A stretch of 64,000 nucleotides of DNA from Ligula intestinalis (GCA_036362985.1 JAYGXS010000005.1:2529055-2593054); one strand, 5' to 3'; positions 1 to 14,000 are shown, counted from the stretch's first letter. The notes: generated from the letters alone by a model not told the origin. Program-made: numbers and translations.

Positions 1-200
1 AGCTCAAAAAGCAAAGGCACAGAGGAATATTAGCTACCAATTTAGCCTCTGCGATCTGTCGTGCACCTTAATTATACAACAAATCTGCGCCCAAATTTAG
101 TGCGCCATGGGGTCCCTCAAGCTCCGAAATCTGCTCAGTGTCTTGCACTTGCAAAAATGCCTAGAAAGTCTGTTTTCTTTGGCACACATTCTTTGGGCAT

Positions 201-1175
201 ACAGTAGATTCACTATCTCATGCAATGGCAGCTGGAATTCTGAAAAGAGTTTTCGATTGGAACATATTAATTGCGGATGGTTGTAATAGAGATGATCATA
301 CAACCTAATATCAACATATTTTGGACACTTCAGGATGCCGGATTCTCGATGAGCTTCTTTCTGACCGATAAGTAAAAGTATGTACTATAAAAAGTGGCAA
401 CTTGAGTAGTATGCCTTATTGTTGTTGATTTTGACTGCCCTTATAAATTTAAACATATTTTATGGAAAACATGCACGAAAAAATTATATTTTGTACTCTT
501 TTGGTACAAAATTACGCCTTCAAGGTTTATTCTTAACAAAAACGTGTCTTTCAGTGTTAAAAATTTTCTAATTTTGAGCTTTTTTACAATTTTCAGGTGT
601 TCATTCATAGAACATGGTATCCGTCAATTTGTTAATGCTGCCTTTACTGTATAAGGCATGCTCCATATTTATTGCAACATTTTATGAGAACTATGTGAGA
701 GCTTCCTCAAGCTGTAGGCGCAAACATATTTTTCCTTAAACAGGATGTACACAGTGCGCAGTTTGTAAACCTTGAATTCCAGTGCAGCGGTCACTAGGTT
801 TCAAAATTATTCGGCAATTTAGAAACTCTTTAAAAACCGAAAGCTACCCTTCCTTTAAGTACAAAATTTAAAGAAGGCGTAATTTTCCACCAAAAGAGTA
901 CAAGAAATAATTTTTTCGTGCAGGTTTTCCAAAAAAATATTTGAAGCTATAAGGGCAGTCGAAATTAATGAAAAAAGGCATGCTACTTAAGTGGTCACTT
1001 TCTAAGGTACATGCTTTGTCTTGGCGGTCAGAAAGAAGCATCCTGAAATGTCCAAAATGTGCTGAGATTAGGTAGTATGATCATCTCTATTACTACCATT
1101 CGCAATTAATATGTTCCAATCGAAAACTCATTTCAGAATTCTGGCTGCCATTGCATGAGATAGTGAATCTACTGT
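201..1175. repeat. Foldback (long inverted-repeat) element, copy 1
   Basis: The two ends are inverted copies of each other. The left arm, about 201-520, begins ACAGTAGATTCACTATCTCA; the right arm, about 866-1175, ends with its complement. Inner blocks also pair: GACTGCCCTTATA near 436 against its complement near 945-960, and the block around GTACTCTTTTGGT. The arms are diverged by small indels and the centre is single copy. No transposase is visible. The same sequence, including the middle, recurs at 59437-59995, so this is a dispersed family and not a chance palindrome. I infer a non-autonomous foldback transposon. Target duplications could not be defined. It lies upstream of the first visible amidase exon, probably in an intron of that gene. 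Confidence 0.7.
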
Positions 1176-1931
1176 AAGTGAATTCGGTAGGATTGTGTCG
1201 TGGGGTCGTCTAGGGAAAGTGTGAAGCGCGCCGCGCAGGCTTACGAACGCTTGATATTCGGAAAGGGTACTGGCGGGGCATGCCAGGGAAGGAATTAGAA
1301 CCCAAAATGTATGTCCAATGAAAAAGTTACAAGGGCAAGTTGGGTCGCGTACTCAAACCTTGGGAGAAGACACTGAAGTTGGCTTTAATATCATCGCTAA
1401 CCCCCCGCCCGACCAACGGCGAACGCGTGCATGTAGGAGGGTGTGCCCAAACCTCGGGTGAGGTCACTGAGAGACATTTTCTACGGGTATCACTAAAACC
1501 AGCTGGGAAAAATCTTAACAATGTACAAAAGGCAGGGAGATTAGGCAACTAACCCTACTGAAAATGTGTAAGTAAGCAGTAATTCCCGTGGGTAGTTCAA
1601 AAGGCCAAATTTGCTTAGTTTGGCGATTTTAGCAGTTATGGAATGCGTTTGCCTTCGGAGAACCGTTCTGCATTTCAATTCCATCAGAAAATCCCTGCTA
1701 GATTGGTAAATGGCGTGTAAAAAACCAGAAGTTTTCAGGTAATTTAACCTACTTAAACAATTTAAGTAGGTAGCTATAATACATAAGGTCCTACAAAAGA
1801 CCGCTAGCGACAACCTCACCGTGAACTCTTATAATTCCACTTAAATAAATGTCATGACTTCTTAATTGTTGATGGTTCTTTCTCTTTCTCTCACTAAGTG
1901 GTGCTAACTCATGCGTCATTTGCATTTGCAG
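1176..1931. other. No supported feature (probable intron)
   Basis: Short overlapping open frames at 1327-1552 on both strands look like chance frames. No domain or repeat family was recognised. The end of the stretch is a pyrimidine-rich tract leading to the splice acceptor at 1930-1931. Confidence 0.4.
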
Positions 1932-2054
1932 TCATGTTTACGTGGGGGCCCCTGTGCAAGGATACAGCAGTCTGCTCTCTGGTGATGAAATCTATAATCA
2001 ACTCGCCTGTGCAATATAGAGAAGATAGGACCGTTCCACCACTGCTACACAGAA
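1932..2054 (+). CDS. FAAH: FAAH-like exon (region before TVPPL)
   Basis: The acceptor is TTTGCAG (AG at 1930-1931) and the donor is GTGAGT at 2055. Two bases complete a codon, then the frame reads through GPLCKDTAVC and EDRTVPPLL, which align with the FAAH segment after the catalytic region. The exon is 123 nt, starts in phase 1 and ends in phase 1. Reading past the donor reaches TGA at 2060, so the donor is needed. Confidence 0.78.
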
Positions 2055-5000
2055 GTGAGTGACCAGCTGTCTACGCTCATCCTGGGTAACTATAAGGCGA
2101 TCTATTAGAATAGCGCTTTCCAGTTTTGGGCTAAGCATTCACTTTTCGTTTTCTTTTCTGTCACCAAACAGCTGCCGTGACCGACGCAGGTCTCCTCCTT
2201 AGCTCTTCGTAGGTCAACAATGGAACCTTAATCCCTATTTCTATCTCTCTTCCTCTCGCGGAAGTAATTATCTATTAAGATAACTCCGTCTCCCGAGCCA
2301 GCTTGACTCGAATAATGGGCTGGTTTTTGTGAGTTGAAAGAACTTGTGAGATTGATCCAGTCTGTACGGGCGCTTCCGCGTTTCTCTCTATCGCAGCGGG
2401 GAGTGGTATTAAAGGAACTGCGCTTTCGATTGACTTCATACGTAGGAGGATGTCTTTTGCTCAAGATTTGTCGAGCCTGGTCGGTAAATGGGAAAATCGG
2501 AATTTACAGACGAAAAGCAGACTTTATATTACTGTATTTGTTTTGGCAGTGGTATAGCTGGTAGGATTTCTGGATGCCCTAGAAGTATAAATGTCCGTTT
2601 TCAGGGTTCTGAATTGATTGCAAAGAAAAATACCTTCATCGAAACTTTCAGAGTAGGATATATCCTAAATGCAATTACTAAAATAGCCAGCGACAAAGAG
2701 GGTGCGTGATTAAGTCTCCTGTTCAAAGGAAAAAGCCTTTAGTTAGTTATTTTTTAAAATAATGATTTATTAGAGTATTTCATGACTACGTATGCACATC
2801 TTGCTTATGCCTTCCTCTGTGAAGGAAGAACATGCTACGTTTTCTGTAGTTATAAAACCTACTTTTGTAATCATTTAGATTTTCTTTCTACGATTATGGA
2901 TGTTTAAACTATTAGCTCATTTTGCAACTTCGCGACTCCTACAGGACTCCATAACCGGATATGAGAGCTGCAACAGGCCAAGTTACCTTTATGGAGGTTT
3001 GGTAGCGACTGCGTACAGGGCTTTTTACGTCCGCACCAGATCAGTGCAGCTATGGACTGAGTTCTCATTCGATGTCTAGGCTTCAGTAGGCTATTGGCCT
3101 GTTTTGTTTCCGGTATGACGACAGGGTCGTTAGGCGAACCATCAGTTTGTTGCTTCTGCCTTTTTTAGAAAATTGAAACATGGTTTTCCCGGAAGAAATT
3201 TGAACAAGGCAAAGATCTCAAGTTGAGCAGAATGTATTGACGTCATACAATTTCGTGACCTCTAATTCATTTGCCAACGGTCAATGCCTGCTAATATAGT
3301 AAATTGACTGTCTAATTAAAAAGGTGAAGCTAAATAGATAAATAGGTTGGGAAACGTCAATCAAAAATGTGGGTGCATAGTGAGGGGTAGAAGAGGGGGG
3401 AGGTAATTATCACAACAAGGCCGTTCAGGTAACAGTGAACGCCTGTGAAGTGTAATTAAAGGGGGGGGGGAGGGAGGGGCAAAGCACAGGGCAGCAGTCG
3501 GTCACACGGGGGGGGGGGGCGATCGATCGTTACCACGGCAGTGCGAGGTCAATCACATGATCCAGCTGCTTACAGAGTTCTGGTTTTCCTCTGCGTATTG
3601 CAGCGGCCTCGGCAAACCCTAGTAGACGTCTGTTCGCCGCCTGAATTTCGACCTTAAACGCGGTCTTTTGGTCAACTGTATGGCCAGTATCCACTAAGCG
3701 CTTACTGACTGAGCTCTTCGGTATTTTATTTTCCGCCTTGAGAAGCCACTTCGGCATATGCTCAGCTGACCGTTTTGCTAACTGCTTTTGCGTGCGCCCT
3801 ATGTATTTGCATCCGCAACTACATGTAAACTCGTAAACGCAGTTTGAGGTGGCGTGCATCGGCAGAGTGTCTTTGGTTGGTCTTACTGGAATAGCCGTTG
3901 TTGTGCATGTGTAAAAAAAATTGGGAGGCGGGGTTCGTTCTTTCATCGTGCATCTAAGCCTTCGCTTGATCACGTTGGCACATTATCGCCCTTGAAGGGA
4001 AGGAAGATGCAGTTAGCGAGCATACGTCGGCATTCGATAAATTATCATTTTAGAGGAAAAAGATGCGATCACTCGAACAAGAGTTTTATTTGCGTGACGT
4101 TTCGGATTCCCTCGGGAATCCTGAATCATAGGCGCTGATAACATAGGCATGGTCATGCGTAGATGAGGTAGATACATGCACAGGCTGCACGGTATTTATA
4201 GTTCCTAGTGGTCGTCCGCGTGTGTGTCCTCTGAACTGCTTCCTGGGACTCGAATATTATCTACTATTGGCAATTATCATTTTGCCATTATATTTATATG
4301 GGAAGGAGGTCATTATATTATCTATGATAAGGAGGTCGAAGGTGGACATGCGGACGACAACATTGCAAATGAGTTATAGTTGTTGTAAATGTGGCCAAAG
4401 CCGAGATTTCACCGCCTAATTACGCCTTATGTGAGTCTCCAAAGTAGAACACGACAAGAAGAGCGCAAAAACAGGAGTTTTCTAGCGTAATTAGAATAAT
4501 ATATTTTAAGTAACGAACAAAGGTGTACCTGTGTCCATCGAACCAATCAGATACTGACCTAGCACGAGTAGTGACACGATTAGCTTGTGACTCAACGGTA
4601 GGCTTGTCAGAGTCTTAGTCTGGCTGCGGCTTTAAATTGACTGATTGACAGTCTGCGTTCGCCGCGTGTAAGCGGATCGATAGCTGGCTGCTCCTAACAC
4701 AGGTGACAGGGATGGGTGGGGGGTGTTGATGATCGGAAATAGGCAGTTGGTTACGTGGCAGTGAGGGTTTGTTGAAAGCGGGCCATGGATAGTGTGGGAA
4801 GGACGGTAGAAAGAAAGCAAACATATTCATTCCGAACATTTTGTAGACCCGATTTCAACAAACTCACGCTACCGCCTAAAAAGCCGCCTCATATTGACCA
4901 AAACTCCTTTCCCTATTCCTATGAATCATTCGCATGCACTGGCGAACGTAATTTCCTCGACTCCCTTGCCACATAATGGCCCGATGAGAAATTACCGAAA

Positions 5001-8000
5001 GCATACGCAGGCTCGCTAACTCCTCTTTGGAATAAACCATGTAGGCGTTTTCTAGCGTAATTGGAACAATATATTTTAGGTAACGAACAAAGGTGTACCT
5101 GTGTCCATCGAACCAATCAGATACTGACCTGGCACGAGTAGCGACACGATTGGCTTGTGACTCAACGGCTCATTTGTCAGATTCTTAGCCTGGCTGCAGC
5201 TTTAAATTGTTTATTGATTGAGAGTGCGTTCGCCGCGTGTAGGCGGATCGATAGCTGGCTGCTCCTAACACAGGGAAGAGGGGTGTTAATGATCGGAAAT
5301 CGGCAGTTGGTTACGTGGCAGTTGATTCCGAGCATTTTGTGGACCCAACAAAATCCTCCCCCTGGTCCGATTTTAACAAACTCTCATCACCCCGTAAAAA
5401 GCGGCCTATTATTGACCAAAAAACCTTTCCCTATTCCTATGAATCATTCGCATGCAATGGCGAACGTAATTTCTTTGACGCTCTTGCCCGATGAGAAATT
5501 ACCGAAAGCATAAACAGGCTCGCTAACTCCTCTTCTGAGTATACAGTGTAGGAGGGGTGGGTTTACTGTGCAAGACTCACTTCTCCATATATGTTTAAGC
5601 AGGCGCGGCTCGGTTAGGTTCTTCCTTGGGGCAGAAAGCTGCATCCTAAAGCCCCAGTTGTATAACCCCTCTATTACGAATATTTCCATTAGTACCAGTC
5701 CACGAGTTGCGTTTTACTGGCGTCGACCACATACCGTTTCCTTGGCAAATGCCTTTTTGCCTGCTTTGTACCGTCGATTTGTATGAGGGCCGATTGCACC
5801 CAGCACCTGCGTATCTCTTCTCTTTGTTTTGCCTTCTAGCCCAAGGAGGGACGAAAGTTGCGCATTGGCTACTTCACTGATCTCAAATGCTTCGTCGCAA
5901 ATCCTGCTGTTCGAAGAGCCATTCTACACACAAAAGAGAAGCTCGTTAAACGTGGGCACGAGGTAAGCTCCTCCGGTTACCACTGTTGCCGTTCTTATTG
6001 AAAACTGCAGCCTTTTTGTTACCTCAAGATACCAGTTTGTACAATTTCTGGTGGCCTTGCTAACTTTAGTGTTATTGGACCTGACACTGAAATAAAAACG
6101 TCTCCTTGCTAAAGATAGCCCCACGCATTTTTTTGTGCAATCATGTTTGTGTATGTGACACACGACAGACAAGATCATTAAGTGTGGCAATTGCAAAAAC
6201 AGCTCCTGACCAGCTCGGACAGTGGCGGGGGTCTGGTAATGTCGGTAGGAAATATGGTCAATGGCTCAGCGCCTGCTTTTTAGCCTAACATTGACCCCCT
6301 GTGAAGTCTGCTATCTTGAAGATGACGCACTCATGGTCCATGGAACCAGCTTCAAACTTGCACAATTTGCACAACCTCTATTACTTATTACATAAAGTAG
6401 CGGGAAAACACAAACCACCTTGCATCACCGTTTAGGAAAAAGTCAGTTCAAGTGCTAACTGACTTTGCTGGCAAAATCAATCGATCGCGAGAGCACTTCA
6501 GAGAGCTACTGAATCCGCCTAAACGTCAATCTGCGGACCTACAGCTATCGGGGTGCCACCTACAAGATCAGAATTGGAAACAGCATTGCAACGATTGAAA
6601 AGTCGGAAGGCATTGAATGACAATGGCATTCCAGCAAAGTCTTCAAAACTGACTGTTTTACTTTGACAAAATTACTCAATCAACTACCGGTTTTTTGTTT
6701 GCTTTGCTGGGACCGATACTTGCTCCCCCCCCACTATAAACGCTCGAATATGTTTTAGGCTCTCCATCATTTGGTGATGGGTTTGTGTTTAGAGAGCGAG
6801 GCTGATTTTGCAGCGGAGCCATTTATAACCTCATCCGGGAGTTCATCCCCCGGTGAATTCAGCAACGACCATCTATGTAAGCATGCCGTACGGTACATTG
6901 CGTTGATCTGGCTTACAACCTCTGACGTAATCAAGGCTGTTTCGTCTCTTGACTTCTCCGACTTCTCCTCGCATACGTCAAACCCAGTAACAACAACTAT
7001 CAAGGTGATGCGGTACTATTAAACCAATAGCAAAGGCTAATCAAAGTACAAACCTCAACAATGGATGCACCAGGTCAACAGCGAAGGGTGTCGGCTAAAT
7101 CGCCTCACTCTACACAAGGGAACAAAGCAAGTTCAACAATAGCGCCACCCAGGGCGAAATTAGTCTTGGAAAAGCTTGTGCGTGTTAGTGGGAGAAGGGG
7201 TGTGGCTCTGCTTTTATGTGATTTCAGGAGGTAATTCCTATGTCCTCGGGATCGGTCTGAAAAAAACCAGCGCGAAGGGGGCGGGGTGTCGACGTGAACA
7301 GAAACAATATTGTGTCGACAAGGGGGGGGGGGGGGGGGTTATTGCAAGCGTTTGAGGTCAGCGATAGTGGCAGCTGTAATCGAACTAGAAGGGGAGGGGG
7401 AGACAATACCGCGTACCTCTTGAAGCCATTATTTCTTGCTGAAGTGGGAGGCCGGAAGCATAGTGGGTAAAGGTGATTAAACGTCAAAAGGGCCAGTATT
7501 CAGGTATCACTTAAGTGGTTCTCGGCCGGGGAACTACTTTTGACACCAGTGCGCATCCAACTGAAACAAAAGGGTCAAAAGGAACAGAATTCTTCGAGGA
7601 AGGGGACTTGGGCACGCAGTTCAGAGGAAGGGGGAACAGCCTTTCATAGGAGGTAGCAAATTTTAGTGGGGTCTGGCAAAGTGCCAATGGAAATTGACGT
7701 GGAGAATTTCCAACTTGTTCAACTGGAAATAACACCATCCATCCGTCTGTCCATGCTTTTTTACTCTTCTTATTGCTCCTGGTCAAAATTCATTGGCCGA
7801 TCAACGAGGCATTTGGAAATGAGGGTACGAGGCCACATACCGGCCTGTTTAAGTAAAGGTGAAGCTAGATCGATCTCGAGTTCTATTCTCGCTCACCTTG
7901 TTGATACGAATCATCGAGTCGATACGAATGAAGCCTTACAGGTTGTATACAGGACACGAGCTAACATATACCAGGGCCAACGCCAATGCGTGCTTGCAAC

Positions 8001-11000
8001 AGCCGAAGCAATGGCTATACGGCTGGCTAATCCAGTGTTAGGTTATCAGAAGACGCTATCACAAGCACTTTAACTTCCGTGGCCGACCTCGCGCCAGCTG
8101 GCGATCGCATTTCGCCCCCACCCCCTAGTAATAGTCGTCTGCTCCGTGTAAATAACAAGGGGAGGGTGAGGCAATAGCAAGCAGCTCTTGAAACACTTGT
8201 CTCTTTATGAAGTGGGGGAGGAAGCATTGTGGAAAAAGGGTGAGTAAAAGGCAAGAGGGACGAACGGGAGGTGGGGCCAGTATTCAAGCATCACTTATGT
8301 GGTACTTGGCTGGGGTACTTGTCTTAACACTAGTGCGCATTCAACTGGAAACAAAAGGGGTCAACAGGGACAGAATTTTTGGAGGAAGAGGACTTTGGCA
8401 CGCAGTTCAGAGGAAGGGGAAACAGCCTTTCATGAGGGGGTGATAATTTTAGTGGGATTTGGCAAAGAGTCAATGGAAATGCACGTGGAGAACTTCCAAC
8501 TTGTTCAGCTGGAAATAACAGCGGCATCGTCATGGCCGCAAGAGCCGACGGACGGACGTTGACTTATTGCACTTCAGAAGAGAATAATGCAACAGTGCGC
8601 ACTCGCTGCATCGAAACCACATCGATATCCAGAACAATTCAAGAACGACTACTAAGTTGGTATGGACACCTTTTTTCATCGTCAACCTCAGAAGCTCATT
8701 GCTATTGCTCTCGAATTTAAGCCGTTGCCTAGTTGAAAAAGTCGAAGTGGGGGTCAACTGAAATCTTAGCTCGACTCAGTCCGTCAGGACATGTAAGTGG
8801 TTCTTGGACCTTCGGTATTCGTTCTCCGGCGCTGGCGCGAAGAGAATGGCTCGAATGGCCGCGAATTGTCGCGCTTGGAAAAGCACCATACGAGACATCA
8901 TTGAGGCCGACTACATCAGACATGATCGCCGCCGTGACAAGTACATATAAGATGGTGAAGAGGAAAACACTGTCTTCACTGGATACCTGCAACGGAACGA
9001 GACCAAAGCCGTTGTTGCTGTCGACAGCATAGTATGGCGCTGCTGGCGTTGGGGTTTTCCTTCACAAGGACCAGGGCATTTATCTACCCTCAGCACGGTG
9101 ATGAAGAGGGCGTGGAAATAGTTATGGGAATTGTCGTCTGCCTCATAAGGCAAGAGCGAGACAGCAGCCAGTGTTTCGCTGGCTGTAGCGACTTTCTGTT
9201 ACGCGCGACTGTCCTTCGGCGGGCAGATATATTTGCGTCACCAAACTCGTACTTTTATAAAGAAGCTGGCGAGATAGTAGCTCGGAAGCTGAGGTGTAAT
9301 TGTGTGCAGTAAAGCGTGCCTTGCGGAAGACTGGTGTCCCTACTGTATCCACGCCGGAGTTGACGTGCTGTCGTTTTGTTTCTCACCTGTCTGGTGTCAT
9401 CAGGACTACGAGATTCTGTGCAGACGGAGTACGCAAAATCACGCACGCCTATTATTATAACTGGTTTTCCACTTCGCCATCCGCCGCATCCAACAAAATT
9501 TTGTGGGCAAACGGTGTGAACCAAACAATTGCCAAAGCTATACGGCCTTCCCAGAGTTTACAATCTGCTATCCTACTGTCACAGACAAGGTAGTACATAG
9601 GGTTATTGACCAATCAACGCATTCCGCCGCCCGATCACTTTATGGATTCACTTAGTTATAATTCGATTTTCAGTCTTTTAGTTTTTAGTTTGGCTGGTTT
9701 TGGCATATCGTTCTACCATATTGATCGTAATGCATGTTGTAAATGTGGCCAAAGCTGCGATATCGCCGTCTACGTTACGCCTTATGTGAGCCCCAAGGAA
9801 AAACACAACAAGAAGAGCGAAAAGTAGAAGAGCAAGCGTAGTACAGCATACTTAAGGTAAGCGAACGCGTGTGTACAAGGTTAGATCAATTAGACGGTTG
9901 TTAAAAGTAAGGCACGACTTCGTTGGCTGTGTGAGTCATGCAGTTGGCATGTTAGCTGGGCGCGGCGTCCAAAAAGGCACTTTGCGTGGGTGGACCGGAG
10001 GTCTTGCGTGGGAACGCGTCATTAGGGTGGCGTGCTGGGCTGTTACACATTAGAAGCTATTGTGACATGTTGGGTGGGAATATTTACAGAAATAAAATCG
10101 TCAACAAAAACAAGCAACAGTTTTAAGGGGGGGGAGGGGTGGAAGGGGCGATTGAAATGTCATAGGAATGGGGAAGGAGGATGAGAGGAGAATGATTCTG
10201 TAGGCTTGGGCTTGTGTATGGAGGATATTGGGCCAATTAATTACGGCGGGCGTCTGGATGTGATCGTTTGCAATAGCGTAAGGCCCTGTACGTCGGTGTC
10301 AGTTCGACACATCAGTTGAAATAATTCTCATCTGAAGACCAGGTTTCGATAAATTCTCTGCTCTTCTTGTTTCCCGCGTGGGCGAATACCTTGACGATTG
10401 ACCCCTGCAGGAGTCCGAACGCTGAGGACAAAATACAATTCATTGCTGGGCTCGATCGTGTATCTTCTTTACCTATTGTAATTTTATATTCTCTACTTTT
10501 TAATTATTTGTTTCCCCGGGTATGCACCACAAATTTAACCCCTAGTATCACCGTTCCCCTAATATAAAATGCAAAAACTTTTTGCTTTCTGCACCTGATC
10601 CGAAGTGAGACTTCTACCCAATTTAGATTTTTAATAGTCTTCCATTCACTGTATTCCCTTTCTCCAGGTCATCGAATGGCGTCCTCCGTTTAGCGGCTTC
10701 GAGAGTCTGAAGCTCTTCTTAGATGCAGTTTTTGCTGATGGCGGCGCCTCCATGTTGAGTTTACTTCGCTACGATGAGATCGATCCCTGCATACTTGGTA
10801 TATATAAGCTTTTCAGTATGTCGCGCTTCAGGAAGATGTGGCTGAAGCTTCTCATGATTTTGGTAAACCACATGCGAAATCCTCCTGCACACTTTATTTT
10901 TTCTGCTAAAGTATTTTATACCTTTTCATGTTCTTGAGTCTTAAAGTTGCCTTTTTTCTGTGTCGACCGTAGCAGTTGCAGTACGTGTGTCCTGATGCTG

Positions 11001-14000
11001 CCCATATACAGTTTTACTACCTGAACTGGTTGATGACCGTTGTTGCTCCTCTGTGGTTCTGCTACTCCCGACCACAGTGGATGTCTAGTGTGAGGACGTC
11101 CATTTTAGGAACAAAGAAAAACTACCTCTCAAATCCAGCGTGCGATTGGTTGACGACAATACGTAATCAGCACAGTTTCCTTTGTCACTCTTAATTTGGG
11201 CCTCTCTCGGGTAGGAAGTGTAAGATGACAATGTCTTATTTAACTGCCATGTGACGCTCGCAAGCAAAGCGAGTCATTAACCCAACGCATTCGGGGTCGG
11301 TGACTGTCAGCCGCAGTTTTTTCACCTTTAAGGACCCAAGTCTCTAATTTTATTTTGCGACAAGGAAAACTGAATTAGTGAACAGTTTGCAGTCATTCAG
11401 ACACTATTTTAGCACGCTCTAGGTGGTGGTGGTGGTGGTGTGGAGGTGATTTCCCAAATTGTGGATGGCATTAGGTCAAGCGGTATCCCGGTTAATGAGA
11501 ATGCCTACTCCCTGCCAAAGGTCGAGATTCCAGCTGTTTGCGAACGCTGTGTGTTGACCAAAACGAAACATTTTCGACCCCCATTAGTGTGAGGCATAAT
11601 AAAGGGTGTTGATATTGACTACCACCATAAAATTCCTTTGCATCCCGCCTGTAGGCGCTGAAATTCGTGAGGCATTTAAACATCCTTACACGGTGTTAAC
11701 CGAAAAGCCATTGCGTCAATTGGGTGCAAACGAAACGCTTACGCTGAAGTGCGTCGAAATTAATTTTGAGCACGTACTGTACGCTTGGTTTCGCTTGAAC
11801 ACCTTCTCGACCACCTATGCTGATCACGCTTGGAGCATTCGTTTGCCAATGACATTTCTGTATTTTTTTAAATTTGCCCAAATCACTTAGAAGGGACTAT
11901 TACAAATGTGTTTCTTGCCACATTCTCTCAAAAAATAAGCCTCTTACGAACCTTTTGCTTGATCTAGAAGCGTGTCCCTGTTTACCAAAGCATTCAATTA
12001 CTGGGGTTTGCAACCGTGACTGTCATTGAGCATAATCAAAAGCAGGAAGCCTCGTAGTAGTAGTTAGCCTTCAATCTTCTACTGCATTTCCCCTAAAATG
12101 GCTTTTTGATTCCCTCACGTTGAAATAAGCTAACCGTCATCGAAGGCCGTTTCACAGTTTGCCATCTATGCACGCGCCAGGCTAACGCATAACCCCTCGA
12201 TCTCCGTCATGCCTCCTATCTAACCTCAGTTTATCCTCCCCACCCTCTCCCCGCCCCTTTCCAGACCGGCAACTGGGAGAATCTGTGCTTCATCCGGGCG
12301 ACCGATGGTCTCGGGAGCGTGGTGGCACAGGAGGAAATTGCCTTTCGCATCGAGGAGTTCAAAGCGCGTTTCTTTGAGGCCTGGCGCCAGGCCGGTATCG
12401 ATGTTGTGCTCTCGCCCGTGGTGGGTCATGCAGCCGCTTTGCCCCCACAACCGGCACACGCCTTCACTAGCATGCTCTCCTTCGCCAATCTGGCCAATCT
12501 GTTGGGTATACCCGCGGGTTCCTTGCCCTCGGGCCTATATGTTGAGCAAAGTGATCTGGAGAAGTTGAGACACGCCTGCGCCGGCTCTCTAGTCATCCCG
12601 GGTGCTGCCGACAAGGATGAAGCAGCCTACTACGACGACTATGGCAGCCGATCTCCCACACATTACTATCAGTTTCCCGTAAGTCTTGCTGCTCTATGCC
12701 CTGTACGTTATATGCCCTTCTTTGCAGGATCATTTCTTAAGGGCATTTAAGGAATATGGTCTCAGCCAATTAAATCTGACAAGGGTGATTGAGAAATTGC
12801 ATTTTAAGCAATGTAAAAATGTCCTGCTTACAGGATCATTCATCTAAACCCTTCTAAAATTACAGAATTTGTCAATAACGTTTTAGGAATTTCAGCACAA
12901 CTCTTCGTTTCTCTATTATAGGAAGATTTGATATGTAATGACACTTATGGATCTAGTTTGCACAGCTGATTCCATATTTTTCCTTCGAGAAGATCAATTT
13001 AACCTCGTTGGTTTAACTAAACAGATCGTGTTATACTTGAGAATTTGTTTGTTGAACACAGTAAAACGTGAGAGCGAGGTGAGGAACAAATAGATTAGTG
13101 AAAAAAATCCAGAAGGTTTGTTGATGTCGGCATGTTAACCTGGCGTTTCTTTATACCACACTGGTCTGATTACCTTCTAAAATGTTTATGATATGGAAAA
13201 GTGTCTGTGCAGTGGTCCATAGGCTGTCCTTAAATTATAAGGACATTTTAAAAGTCACATAATTTCTTTACTTTTAAATATTCAACAATATTCCTTACAT
13301 CATCCCCGGAAGAGGATGTATCTGGCGTAAATAGGAATACAGCCACTACGCTCTGACGATGGAAGTGAGCGAGCTTTTGAAACGTCAGCCAGAATGCACT
13401 TTGTCCCAGTAGTCGTCTCCTCTTCTTCTTTCTCTTCCGGGGAGGATGTAAGGAATATTGTATCTGGACCTCGAATTTTCTCGCAATATACTTTATGTAC
13501 TTGTAAACCTCATTGATTGAGAATTTATTTGTAGACAAATTTGAACACAATATTTACGATACGCTACAGCAGTCTGATGATCTTCTAACATGTTCTTGTT
13601 CTTGTTTTGGCTGTGATCATGCCTGATCTAGCCGGTCTCAATGATGTCACGAACGGTACCTCTCCATGCGTGGCGATTGGCGGCAGCGGATCTCGAAAGC
13701 TCCACTCAGTCACTTTTCCAGCGACGGAGGCTGAAGATAGAAGGTCCAAGAACTGCTTCCATGTCTTGACGGACGGTGTCTAGCCAAGTCTTCAGTTGCC
13801 CTCCTCTTCGACGTTTTCAGGTGGGATGCGGTGCCGGGTCGAGAGCAGCATAGGTAATCTCGTGGGGCGGACGATGGAGAACGTGTCCAAACCACCTCAG
13901 TCGCCTTTCTTGAATGGCCTGAGATATCCTCGTGATACGATCGCAGCGGATGCGGACTGTCATTTGAGATTAAGTCGCTATACTTAACTCGCAGGATCGT

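Noticed and set aside
6767..7022. Overlapping open frames on both strands of about 80 codons.
   Set aside because: No domain, no splice context and mutual overlap; treated as chance.
10976..11089. Possible amidase exon (phase 0, plausible splice sites, reads LQYVCPDAAH...).
   Set aside because: Joining 10862 directly to 12265 already gives the spacing expected for FAAH, and this peptide matches nothing in the family.
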